A stretch of DNA of 64,000 nt, taken from NCBI RefSeq assembly GCF_001988955.1, contig NZ_CP014263.1, positions 5,684,501-5,748,500 on the forward strand, written 5' to 3'. The notes beneath the pieces are model-generated. The model saw nothing but the letters and a program-made list of their open reading frames with translations. It did no database searches and had not been told where the DNA came from. The translations under genes were made by a program, and so were the position numbers. The stretch is from Spirosoma montaniterrae (GTDB lineage Bacteria > Bacteroidota > Bacteroidia > Cytophagales > Spirosomataceae). Numbering within the stretch: position 1 is the stretch's first letter; each line of letters starts with the position of its first letter. This document shows positions 16,741 to 24,656 of the stretch, one piece after another.

Positions 16741-18705
16741 TTACTGGTTATTACACTGTTTGATGCGCATCCGAACTTCCGGCGTATCGCGCAGAGCCTG
16801 CGCCACTTTATACCAGTCTTTCGCACCGTCGAACTCGTCGTTGGCAAAAATCTTGTTTGCTTTGCTCAGGTAGCGGCCATACGCGCCCTCGGCTTTGCTG
16901 GTGTTCAATTTATGTTCGCTGGCTAAGGCAGCCGCCCGACTGAAATCGGTAATGGCTTTGGCTTTGTTGTTGCCATTATCGATGGCTTTCACGCCCGCTT
17001 CGATCAATTGGTCGTATTCGGCCTGTTGTCTTTGCGATTTTTCGGCTACGGCGGCATCTTCCGTTGTTTTCACTGGCGCAGGCTCCGACGGTATAGGCGT
17101 GGGCACAACCGCAGCCGTTTGGGGCGATCCGATGGGTGAACCGGCGGGTTTTTGATTGAGAGCCAGATTGTGCAGTTGCCGAACGTCGCGCCGGGTCGGG
17201 TCGAGTTGGAGTGCGCTGGCCGTAAGTTCAACTGCTCTGACAAAATCGCCCTGACGAAACGCGTTTCGGGCTTTCGCCAACGCTACGTCGATGCGTTTTG
17301 TCAGCGCGGCTTTGTTGTCGGTAGTGCCGTTTCCTTCAACCGGCGGAACAGGGTCTTTTGTACCACTAATAGTTGGAGAAACTGATCCCGTACTAATCGC
17401 CGTTGAGTCGGTTTTTGTACCGGTTGAACTCGTTGTCTGCTGACCGTTCAGTACCGCGTAGACCAATATACCACCCGCAGCCAAAGCGGCTAAAATGAAT
17501 GTGCTTTGTTGCGTTCGTTTTTTGGGCGTCGGTATGCGTACCGGTACCGGTTTGGCAATCGGCGTTTCGACTGGGGTCGGTTCCGGGGAGGCAGCATACA
17601 CGTCTGTGGCTTCTTCGCAGACGGGCGGTTTTTCATATACGTCGGTTGCCTCGGCAGGTGGGGCCATTACCGGAGCCGGGCGTGGTCGCAACGTTGCCAA
17701 ACACGTTGCCAGCCCCTGTATAGCCTCGGGCTGTGTAGGCGAACCGCGCAGAATCTCCTCATACAGCAAAACAGCCTCATCGTATTGCCCGTTTGCCATG
17801 TGCTGTCGGGCTTCGGTCAGTCGTTGCGGAATGGCATCCAGCAGATCGAGCAGTTCGTCTTCCTTGCGAACCCGCTCGTGAATATCGCGCACCAAACACC
17901 GCCGGATCATGGTTCGGTACGGCTCCTGAATGGTATCAACGCGGGCGGGCAATTCAACAGTCACAATCTTCTTTTCAATCTCGCGCCGAATCGACTGCTC
18001 GCTGCTGTTCCGCAAATCGGCCCGAAATGGCTTTTCGCCCGCCAGCATTTCGTACAGAATCACGCCAAAAGCCCACAAGTCGAGGTTGAAGCTGACCCGG
18101 CTGCCTTCGATTTGTTCGGGAGCTTTATACGAAGGCGTTCCCCGACCATCGCTCAGGTCAAAATCCGAACTGTCGAGTTCGTCGTCGTTCACCAATTTGC
18201 TGAGACCGAAATCGGCGATTTTAGGGATAAAGCGTCCGGCGTTATCGCGTGAAATCAGGATGTTGGCCGGTTTGAAATCACGGTGAACGATGCGATGGCG
18301 GTGCAGGTGTTGCAGACCGAGCAGAATGCCCCGCGTGATGTCGTGAATCTGCGGGGGAGTTAGCGGCTGCTTTTTGAGCAGATCGGCCAGATTGCCATCG
18401 GGGTAATACTTCATGATGGCAAAATCGCAAAGGCTGGTATCGGTTTCGAGCCGGTAGCAGGCGTCGTAGCGGGCAATGTTGCCTTGCCGGGGTACACGCT
18501 GCGCCAGTTCGACTTCGGCCTTTAGCGACTTGGTATCATTTCCTTTAAACTCACTGATTTTAATGGCGACCCACTCCGTTTCTAACTGATCTTCAACCCT
18601 GATAACCCGACCATATGAGCCACTACCAAGCAACATCTCCGCATCGTTGGGCCGGATGGGGTAGCGTTGTTTGAATTGGTGAAAAGAAGTAAACGGCTGA
18701 CTCAT
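16741..18705 (-). CDS. Transmembrane Ser/Thr protein kinase with TPR ectodomain
   Basis: 654 residues. The cytoplasmic kinase domain is complete: Gly loop GSGSYG (27-32), Lys49 in VAIKI, HRDFKPAN (Asp143), DFG (165-167) and GTPSYKAPE (189-197). A TPR-like hairpin lies at 302-320. The juxtamembrane linker carries the motif EATDVY twice (352-357 and 365-370, with Thr354 and Thr367). A single transmembrane helix follows at about 402-420. The outer part is Thr/Ser rich and then TPR-like (about 465-520 and 575-654). With PP2C and two FHA proteins alongside, a phosphothreonine relay is expected. Autophosphorylation at the two linker threonines is inference. Confidence 0.92.
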   Translation of the reverse strand: MSQPFTSFHQFKQRYPIRPNDAEMLLGSGSYGRVIRVEDQLETEWVAIKISEFKGNDTKSLKAEVELAQRVPRQGNIARYDACYRLETDTSLCDFAIMKYYPDGNLADLLKKQPLTPPQIHDITRGILLGLQHLHRHRIVHRDFKPANILISRDNAGRFIPKIADFGLSKLVNDDELDSSDFDLSDGRGTPSYKAPEQIEGSRVSFNLDLWAFGVILYEMLAGEKPFRADLRNSSEQSIRREIEKKIVTVELPARVDTIQEPYRTMIRRCLVRDIHERVRKEDELLDLLDAIPQRLTEARQHMANGQYDEAVLLYEEILRGSPTQPEAIQGLATCLATLRPRPAPVMAPPAEATDVYEKPPVCEEATDVYAASPEPTPVETPIAKPVPVRIPTPKKRTQQSTFILAALAAGGILVYAVLNGQQTTSSTGTKTDSTAISTGSVSPTISGTKDPVPPVEGNGTTDNKAALTKRIDVALAKARNAFRQGDFVRAVELTASALQLDPTRRDVRQLHNLALNQKPAGSPIGSPQTAAVVPTPIPSEPAPVKTTEDAAVAEKSQRQQAEYDQLIEAGVKAIDNGNNKAKAITDFSRAAALASEHKLNTSKAEGAYGRYLSKANKIFANDEFDGAKDWYKVAQALRDTPEVRMRIKQCNNQ

Positions 18706-18737
18706 AGCGTGGCTTTAGAGCGTAACACAATGTAACT

Positions 18738-19544
18738 TCAAATATACGTTAAAGGTAGATTATCTGGAAAGCGACCATAAAAAATTGGCGTTTGTTTACC
18801 ATTTGTTGCCTGTTTAACCCGCTGACTCACGTACTGGTGAAGTTCGCGGATGGTAACAATTCGGTCGGCGTTCCGGTCGGCCCGGCCCGACAAGCCCCGC
18901 AGGAGGTAATGCGTAAAGGTGCCGCCCGCCAACTGCCGGCTTTCGATGGCAACCTGCGTGGAGCGGCTGGCGAGCAGCAGGGCAATAGCACCGGATTCGT
19001 CGGCGTGCGGAGCTGCCGACTGCCCGAATGTCGAAGCTACGGCGGTTGGGTTGGTCATACCACCCGACAGGCAGGCGTCGGCAATGCACAGTTTTGTACT
19101 GGCCTTCGATGCGCGAAAAGCGGCTTTGATGGTTTGATGCGAAAGCCGTTTCAAATCATTTACCGAACGGGCATCGGCGGGCGCAAAACTATCGGCGGTG
19201 CCGTGGCCGGAGAAGTACAGCATGATGCGGTCGGTTGGTTTCGCTTTCCGAAACAGCAACATAGCCTGGCCGATGGCCGAAGCCGTAGCCTGCCGGTTGG
19301 TGAGCACCCGCATGTTTGACGCAGGCACCCGCCCACCCAACGGGCTTTGCAGAAAGGCCGCTACCTGCCGGGCATCGCGGTCGGCAAAGCGCAGATCGCC
19401 TGTTCGGTAGGAGAACGCTTCGTAGTCTGAAATACCAATGACCACAGCGTAAGTAGCTGGCTGCGCCGACGTGCCCGAAGTACTGAGCAGCAGACTGATA
19501 ACGCAGTTGAACAGGATAGAAAAAACAGCACTGTCAGGTTGCAT
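18738..19544 (-). CDS. Exported caspase-like peptidase (C14 family)
   Basis: 268 residues from the ATG at 19542-19544; the frame runs further upstream, but that part is antisense-like Cys/Arg-rich sequence inside the phosphatase gene. A signal peptide lies at about 1-27 (FSILFNCVISLLLSTSGTSA). The caspase p20 fold follows: YAVVIGISDY, then catalytic His114 in YFSGHG and Cys158 in LCIADACLSGG. The p10-like tail has GGTFTHYLLRGL. Both catalytic residues are intact. A leader is uncommon for a caspase relative and puts the peptidase in the periplasm. It overlaps the PP2C gene by 11 bp. Confidence 0.88.
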   Translation of the reverse strand: MQPDSAVFSILFNCVISLLLSTSGTSAQPATYAVVIGISDYEAFSYRTGDLRFADRDARQVAAFLQSPLGGRVPASNMRVLTNRQATASAIGQAMLLFRKAKPTDRIMLYFSGHGTADSFAPADARSVNDLKRLSHQTIKAAFRASKASTKLCIADACLSGGMTNPTAVASTFGQSAAPHADESGAIALLLASRSTQVAIESRQLAGGTFTHYLLRGLSGRADRNADRIVTIRELHQYVSQRVKQATNGKQTPIFYGRFPDNLPLTYI

Positions 19545-20352
19545 GGCAGGTGTAGGGTAGGGGTGTCGGATATGTCTCTGGGTACGCAACGTACTCGATA
19601 CCAAACAGATAGCCTGAATAATTGTCCTGCACCTGCCCCTCGCACAGGGCCAACAGCGATTGTAGCTTGGCCTGATTGGGAATGGTATGCACAAACAGGG
19701 CTTCGATCAGTTCATCGTGCAGTTGCTCCAGCACGCCATCGGTGCAGAGGAAAAAATAATCACCCGCCCGCACGTCGGTCAGCAGCGTTATATCGGGAGT
19801 GGCCCGCGCTGACACGTCGACCTCGCCCGCTGTGGCAACCACGGCCCGGCTGAGCCGATTGCGCCACGGGTGTGTCAGGGCCTGCGTGGCTGTAATGATG
19901 CCGGCTTCGACCATGTCGTTAACCTGCTTATGGTCGCGGGTTTGAAAAATAATCCGCCCGTCGCGAATCTGATACACCCGGCTGTCGCCAATGTGCGCCA
20001 CGGTTATGCCCCGTTCGTGAACCTGTACCAGAGCCAGTGTCGAACCCATTCGGTTTACGAGCGGGTGCTGTAGTAAGTACTGCCGATAAGCCTCATACGC
20101 CTGACTCAGGGCTGTTTGCAGGTGTACGCTGTCGAGCGTGGGAAAGTCGAACAGTTGCGCATAGGCTACTATGTGCTGGCACAGAAGCTGGCTGGCAACC
20201 TCGCCTTTGTCGGCTCCGCCCATACCATCGCAGACCAGAAAAAGCTGGTTCTCCGGCTGCGCTTCCCCCACGGGCGGATACAGGGCGTCCTGATTGTTGT
20301 TTCGCTGACCTACCTGGGAGAAGGCAAGAGGTAAGGTTAGGTGAATGCGCAT
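19534..20352 (-). CDS. PP2C-family protein phosphatase
   Basis: 272 residues; metal-dependent Ser/Thr phosphatase, cytoplasmic. Motifs in order: NNNQDALYP (1), LVCDGMGGADKGE (2, metal Asp42), GSTLALVQV, HIGDSRVYQIRDG, FFLCTDGVLEQL and DNYSGYLFG (last motif, with the metal Asp). It is the expected counterpart of the kinase. Three bases separate it from the upstream FHA gene stop, and it overlaps the downstream caspase start, so these three genes are tightly coupled. Confidence 0.94.
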   Translation of the reverse strand: MRIHLTLPLAFSQVGQRNNNQDALYPPVGEAQPENQLFLVCDGMGGADKGEVASQLLCQHIVAYAQLFDFPTLDSVHLQTALSQAYEAYRQYLLQHPLVNRMGSTLALVQVHERGITVAHIGDSRVYQIRDGRIIFQTRDHKQVNDMVEAGIITATQALTHPWRNRLSRAVVATAGEVDVSARATPDITLLTDVRAGDYFFLCTDGVLEQLHDELIEALFVHTIPNQAKLQSLLALCEGQVQDNYSGYLFGIEYVAYPETYPTPLPYTCHAT

Positions 20353-20355
20353 AAT

Positions 20356-20967
20356 TTACTGAGTGCGGTCGGGGTTAAAAGCCAGATCAACTTTGTAAGT
20401 TTCGAGCATAACCGGGTTGATTGGCTGGTGACTCAGGCGAAAACGGTCGGCCCCGCCCAGCGTGATAAGACCCTGATGGTCAACGTCGATGATGTCGGTT
20501 TTCTGGAGAGGTACGTTGTTGAGCGATGTACCGTTCAGGCTATGTCGAATGGCTTGCGTATCGGGGTCGGCGGCTCCGTCCTGAAGCTGATAGCGCAGTT
20601 GTCCGGTCCATTTATCGAAACTCACGGTCAGCGTACAGTGCTGCCGACTGATAAAGCACCGTCCGTTGTGCAGGTAGCGGTCTACCCGAATGTTGGCCGT
20701 ATCGCCCGTACCGATGACGTTTGGGCCATATCGCAGCGGATACAACGTTCTGGGCTGGCCGAGGTAGGTCAGGCAACCGAAGCCGGGCAGGCCATGTACA
20801 ATACTTTCGTCGTAATGAAACGCTGATTGCAGCATGTTGGTAGCTCCGCAGCCAACGTGCGAACAGACGATATAGCCGCGTTCGGCGTCGGTGCCCCGAA
20901 CCATGATGCGCCGGCCACATTGCTGGCAGGAAATGAGCGATGTTTTGAAACCTGGCATACTACTCAC
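20356..20967 (-). CDS. FHA-domain protein with N-terminal zinc ribbon
   Basis: 203 residues. Four cysteines (Cys14, Cys17, Cys35, Cys40) form a probable zinc ribbon. The FHA domain spans about 75-185: GPNVIGTGDTANIRVD, then FISRQHCTL and SLNGTSLNNVPL, the Ser-x-x-His and Asn-Gly features that read phosphothreonine. No membrane segment. Its ATG overlaps the stop of the upstream 310-residue gene (ATGA). Likely an adaptor that docks on phosphorylated kinase or substrate. Confidence 0.87.
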   Translation of the reverse strand: MSSMPGFKTSLISCQQCGRRIMVRGTDAERGYIVCSHVGCGATNMLQSAFHYDESIVHGLPGFGCLTYLGQPRTLYPLRYGPNVIGTGDTANIRVDRYLHNGRCFISRQHCTLTVSFDKWTGQLRYQLQDGAADPDTQAIRHSLNGTSLNNVPLQKTDIIDVDHQGLITLGGADRFRLSHQPINPVMLETYKVDLAFNPDRTQ

Positions 20968-21896
20968 GATTCCATGTCCTGCACGTTGCCGTTGTTAACA
21001 TAGGTGTCGTCTGACATCGAATCGACTTCAGGCGCGTAGGTTTCGGCGTCCATCTCGTCGGCGGTTGTCTGCATCAGCGTCGCGTCTGTGGGCGGTACGG
21101 GTTGGTCGTCAACGGCGTCGGTATCAACAATCGAATCAACCACCTCGCGCGACATAGCGTGTTCGAGGTGCTGACCGAAATCGTCGTTGGACAATACGGT
21201 GGGCGTGATTCGTTGAATCATGACCAACTCACCGTCAATTGCATCGTACTTATAAACTGTGTCTAAACCCTGATCGCCCGTTTCGTCAACTACCCGATAC
21301 GTGTGACCGTCTTCGCCATCGAGTACGAGCGTATCAATTACACCGTCGTTATCGTCGTCAATACCTATTACCCGCCGACCGTTCACGTAGCCTTCAATGA
21401 CGGTAGGTTTGGTCTGTTCCGCCAATTCGATTCGCGAACCTGTCTGGCTTTTGGCAGAGTGGTAGGGCTTAAACGGAAGTTCTTCCTGCGTAACCATTTC
21501 CGTAAACTCAACCCGCTGTTCGAGCGACAGATCGGTCCATTCGTCTTTCAGGAATGTGTTGTACCAGCGGCCATGCCAGTTAAATACGCCCCCTACGCCT
21601 ACTTCATTCCGGGCCGCTTCGAAAGCCTCATCGAACGACATGGCGTCGGTAGTTTTGCCAGCCACGTCGATATCGGCGGGTAATGCACCAACAGGTGTTG
21701 TGGGCGTGGCTAAGTCCATGCCGGGCTGACCTTCAGGTGATGAGCCTGACTTAGGAATTTTTGAGGCAACGGCCCAGGCGGCTCCACCGAGCAGGAGGGT
21801 AGCCGCCGAGATGCCCAGCATTTTTTTCTGATCGGCAGAGAGGCCATTTGTCGTAGACATGGTTGAGCGGTTTGGCGTAAACGTATCGGTTTGCAT
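20964..21896 (-). CDS. Membrane-anchored acidic protein of the kinase island
   Basis: 310 residues; an internal ATG at 21860 is an equally possible start. One transmembrane helix lies at about 28-46 (LGISAATLLLGGAAWAVAS). The central segment SFDEAFEAARNEVGVGGVFN, running into WHGRWYNTFLKDEW, is a motif I recall in other Bacteroidota proteins without a named function. The C-terminal half is very acidic, with DDDNDGVIDTLVLDGEDG resembling a calcium-binding turn and a Thr/Asp-rich tail (about 240-310). No catalytic family recognised. Given the FHA neighbours, its Thr-rich tail is a candidate kinase substrate; that is inference. Confidence 0.7.
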   Translation of the reverse strand: MQTDTFTPNRSTMSTTNGLSADQKKMLGISAATLLLGGAAWAVASKIPKSGSSPEGQPGMDLATPTTPVGALPADIDVAGKTTDAMSFDEAFEAARNEVGVGGVFNWHGRWYNTFLKDEWTDLSLEQRVEFTEMVTQEELPFKPYHSAKSQTGSRIELAEQTKPTVIEGYVNGRRVIGIDDDNDGVIDTLVLDGEDGHTYRVVDETGDQGLDTVYKYDAIDGELVMIQRITPTVLSNDDFGQHLEHAMSREVVDSIVDTDAVDDQPVPPTDATLMQTTADEMDAETYAPEVDSMSDDTYVNNGNVQDMES

Positions 21897-22007
21897 AAAT
21901 TGAAAAATGAGAAGGTTGAAACAGGGTGTGGATAGTTTTCTTTTTCGTGTGGATCATTCCTTTATCGGGCGAGTTTGAAAAAGGTAAGTGATCGACGCGA
22001 AAAAAAT

Positions 22008-22790
22008 TTAGCTTACCCAAATGGCCTGGCATCGGCGGCAGCTTTTTTGCTGAGCCAGGAGGTCCCATTCGCGGGTGCCGAACGGATCGCGGCAGGTAGG
22101 GTTGGGGCAGCGGTAGCGTTCGCGATATTGTTTGTCGATTAATTCTAACTTCTCTTCGGTCGACAGCAGCGTCGAGCACAACGTAGGTACGAGCATACTT
22201 AGCCCGGCTCCCGACATAATCTGTAGAATCGGTATCGACCCGCCCCCTGTGGCTATGGCCGCGCTCACGCCCACGATAGACGACACAATCACGCTGCCCG
22301 TGCGGATCATCTTTTCACGGTTGCGGCAGTCGCGCCGAAGTTTCGGATATTGCTCGTAAACTGTCTGTAAATCAGAAAACTGGCGCGAAAAGTCGAGCGA
22401 ATCAGCGGCTTCTGGTGCTGGTTTGGATGCAGTAGGCTGCGGCAGAACGGGCTGCTCTGGCGTATTGGCGGGTGGCACAACCCGGAGGGCGAGCAACTGA
22501 TTAGTAGTATAATCGACGTCGGCCAGGCGGATAGTGTCGCCGTCTGTAATCAGTTTACGCTTGATGCGCTGCTGATTCACAAACGTGCCATTTTTGCTGT
22601 CGAGGTCTTCGAGTACGAAATCGGTGGGTGTACACTGAATCAGCGACGCGTGTTTGCTGCTGATTTTCGGGTTGGCTACCACGATGTCGTTATCGGCACC
22701 GCGCCCGATGGTAAACACCGGCAGTTGGCTCAACTGCTCAAGCTGCTGTTCAAACCAAATAGCCGGTTTTGTTAACGTTGAGAAGGTCAT
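22008..22790 (-). CDS. FHA-domain protein with membrane hairpin and C-terminal zinc ribbon
   Basis: 260 residues. The FHA domain lies at about 25-105: TIGRGADNDIVVANPKISSK, HASLIQ, then DLDSKNGTFVNQQRI. A Pro-rich linker follows (about 108-128). Two hydrophobic helices lie at about 165-205 (VIVSSIVGVSAAIATGGG and ILQIMSGAGLSMLVPTLCS). A C-terminal zinc ribbon is formed by the Cys pairs in RCPNPTCRDP and SCRRCQAIW. It is the first gene of the minus-strand island; about 110 bp separates it from the next gene. It probably tethers phosphothreonine recognition to the membrane near the kinase. Confidence 0.88.
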   Translation of the reverse strand: MTFSTLTKPAIWFEQQLEQLSQLPVFTIGRGADNDIVVANPKISSKHASLIQCTPTDFVLEDLDSKNGTFVNQQRIKRKLITDGDTIRLADVDYTTNQLLALRVVPPANTPEQPVLPQPTASKPAPEAADSLDFSRQFSDLQTVYEQYPKLRRDCRNREKMIRTGSVIVSSIVGVSAAIATGGGSIPILQIMSGAGLSMLVPTLCSTLLSTEEKLELIDKQYRERYRCPNPTCRDPFGTREWDLLAQQKSCRRCQAIWVS

Positions 22791-22899
22791 ACAAAGGCAA
22801 TCTAACGCAGCAAGTTACATCTGGTAAGTACATTAGGAAATAGGTTGGTTCACTTATTTTGTAAACGGTAGGTATCGCTTATTATACGGTATGAACCCT

Positions 22900-22907
22900 T
22901 ATCTTCG
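22900..22907 (+). promoter_or_regulatory. Probable -7 element of kdsB
   Basis: TATCTTCG at 22900-22907, 21 bp before the kdsB ATG, one base off TAnnTTTG. It lies in the divergent gap between the FHA gene and kdsB; no clear TTG box at the expected distance. Confidence 0.35.
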
Positions 22908-22927
22908 CCTATCGAATTTATACCCCT

Positions 22928-23689
22928 ATGTTTATCGGCATCATTCCGGCACGCTACGGTTCGTCGCGGTTTCCGGGTAAACCCCTCGCTCAACTCAACG
23001 GCAAACCCATGATTCAGCACGTTTGGGAGCGCACCTCACAAGCCAGATCGCTCGACCGCGTGGCGATTGCTACCGACGACGAGCGCATTGCCAGCGTAGC
23101 CCGCGCTTTTGGGGCCGACGTACTCATGACCCGCCCCGACCACGTGAGCGGCACCGACCGCTGCTACGAAGCCTACAACCTGCTCCGCCCGCAACTGCCG
23201 CCCCAAAGCGATGCCCAGCATTATGTAGTGAATATTCAGGGCGACGAACCCTTTATTCATCCCAATCAGATCGACGGGCTGACTGTTATTCTCGATGGTG
23301 CGGTAGAAATTGCCACTCAGTGTGCCAAAATCGATTCGGCTACCATTCTGCACGACACGGGAGAAGTAAAAATCGCGCTCACCAAACAGGGCGACGCGCT
23401 GTATTTCAGCCGCCAGCCGATTCCGTTTCTGCGGGGCGTCGACCCGGCGGAGTGGCACACGCGCTACCCTTATTACCAGCACGTGGGTTTGTATGCCTAC
23501 CGCGCCGATATTCTGGAGCAGATCAGCCAACTGCCGCCCTCACCGCTGGAACAGGCCGAATCGCTGGAGCAACTGCGCTGGTTAGAAGCGGGTTATAAAG
23601 TAAAGCTTGTCGAAACCCCCTACGTCAGCATCTGCGTCGATACGCCCGCCGACTTAGAAAAAATCAGCCGGATTCAGGGGGGCGTTTGA
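22928..23689 (+). CDS. kdsB: 3-deoxy-manno-octulosonate cytidylyltransferase (CMP-Kdo/Kdo8N synthetase)
   Basis: Activates Kdo, or Kdo8N in organisms with KdnAB, with CTP for transfer to lipid A; 253 residues, cytoplasmic. It has the N-terminal nucleotide motif IIPARYGSSRFPGKPL, DDERIASVA, the VNIQGDEPFI metal-binding Asp, and FSRQPIPF plus HVGLYAYR in the sugar half. kdnA and kdnB lie about 10 kb away, so the natural substrate may be Kdo8N, as in Shewanella; sequence alone cannot decide. The 3' end converges on xisI with 7 bp between. Confidence 0.95.
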   Translation: MFIGIIPARYGSSRFPGKPLAQLNGKPMIQHVWERTSQARSLDRVAIATDDERIASVARAFGADVLMTRPDHVSGTDRCYEAYNLLRPQLPPQSDAQHYVVNIQGDEPFIHPNQIDGLTVILDGAVEIATQCAKIDSATILHDTGEVKIALTKQGDALYFSRQPIPFLRGVDPAEWHTRYPYYQHVGLYAYRADILEQISQLPPSPLEQAESLEQLRWLEAGYKVKLVETPYVSICVDTPADLEKISRIQGGV

Positions 23690-23696
23690 CGGCGAA

Positions 23697-24044
23697 TCAG
23701 GCGACTGCGTATCCTGTGTAGGGACGTTTGTATGGAGCGTGAAATGCCAGCACAATATCATCTTTACTGACTCCCCTACGTTCGAGTTCACCAACAATAT
23801 CAAAATCGGTAGCATCCTCCTGCACCCAGATTTTGCCGTTTTTAATATCGAGGTGGAAGACCGGGTAATACACACGTTTACCGTTTTCCCAGCCAATGGT
23901 CAGAATCTGGTAATGGTCGCGCTCGGCGTCTATAATGAGTTGTTCTTCAACTTGATCGTCACCTATGAAAATAGCAGGTGCATTGGCATACTGCGTCAGC
24001 AATTCGGTAATTAACGTTCGATATGTATTTACCTTGCTATCCAT
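23697..24044 (-). CDS. xisI: XisI family protein
   Basis: 115 residues. YRTLITELLTQYANAP, then DHYQILTIGWENGKRVYYPV, FHLDIKNGKIWVQ, and FAPYKR-like LAFHAPYKRPYTGYAVA match XisI, a protein first described with the cyanobacterial fdxN excision element. It overlaps xisH by 16 bp. The pair is abundant in cyanobacteria and patchy elsewhere, which suggests transfer. Its real role is unsettled; a toxin-antitoxin-like or defence role has been considered. Confidence 0.9.
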   Translation of the reverse strand: MDSKVNTYRTLITELLTQYANAPAIFIGDDQVEEQLIIDAERDHYQILTIGWENGKRVYYPVFHLDIKNGKIWVQEDATDFDIVGELERRGVSKDDIVLAFHAPYKRPYTGYAVA

Positions 24045-24445
24045 TGTACAATTCGCTTAGAGTTAGCATCAAAAACTAACAGTGAAATGCTATAATCAGC
24101 AACGATCTTTTGAATCAAAGGTTTCTGGAAGAATGAGGTATATATATCTGTATCGACGGCCAGAAAAAGTTTTCGAGATGGTCTATCCTCTTGAAGGCCA
24201 ATTAAATAAACATCATATTGACCTTTGGCTTGATAAAAATCGCTGAGTTTCGACTTACTCAAAAAGCTTTTTACTTCAACCGCAATATGTTCAGAACCTC
24301 GTTCAGCCGCCAGAACCTGTTCGGCTGCCAAATCTATTTCGAGTCGCAAACCACCGAGTTTTAAAATCAGCGGGTCATGAGTAATTAGCCATCCATCGGC
24401 TTCAAGGGCTTCACGAACTACTTGATGAAATATGTCACGCGCCAT
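24029..24445 (-). CDS. xisH: XisH family protein, restriction-endonuclease-like fold
   Basis: 138 residues. MARDIFHQVVREALEADGW and ITHDPL are the family opening. The LEIDLAAEQVLAAER segment followed by HIAVEVKSF gives the Asp...Glu-x-Lys pattern of a PD-(D/E)XK nuclease fold. It is paired with xisI, which begins within its last codons. All apparent active-site acids are present. Whether it cuts DNA is not established. Confidence 0.9.
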   Translation of the reverse strand: MARDIFHQVVREALEADGWLITHDPLILKLGGLRLEIDLAAEQVLAAERGSEHIAVEVKSFLSKSKLSDFYQAKGQYDVYLIGLQEDRPSRKLFLAVDTDIYTSFFQKPLIQKIVADYSISLLVFDANSKRIVQWIAR

Positions 24446-24543
24446 AAAGTAAAAGTACAGGCTTCACTCGGTTTGGCAAAACATTAATAAAGTAGATGGC
24501 CATCACTCCAATTATTGGTAATCGGAATTTAACCGGATTTCCG

Positions 24544-24574
24544 TTGCATTCCCCCCCCGTACCCCCTACCTTTG
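24544..24574 (+). promoter_or_regulatory. carB promoter with a C8 tract in the spacer
   Basis: TTG at 24544-24546, a 20-bp spacer, then TACCTTTG at 24567-24574, a good Bacteroidota promoter. The spacer holds a run of eight C (24551-24558) and a further run of five (24562-24566). The carB start is at 24657, leaving a leader of roughly 75 bases. Confidence 0.6.
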
Positions 24575-24656
24575 CGGGATTTTTGGCCTTACGATATCCC
24601 CATCCGACGGCCAGTATTGTACATTGTTTATTGCCCCTTGTACATTCCCTCCAAAG

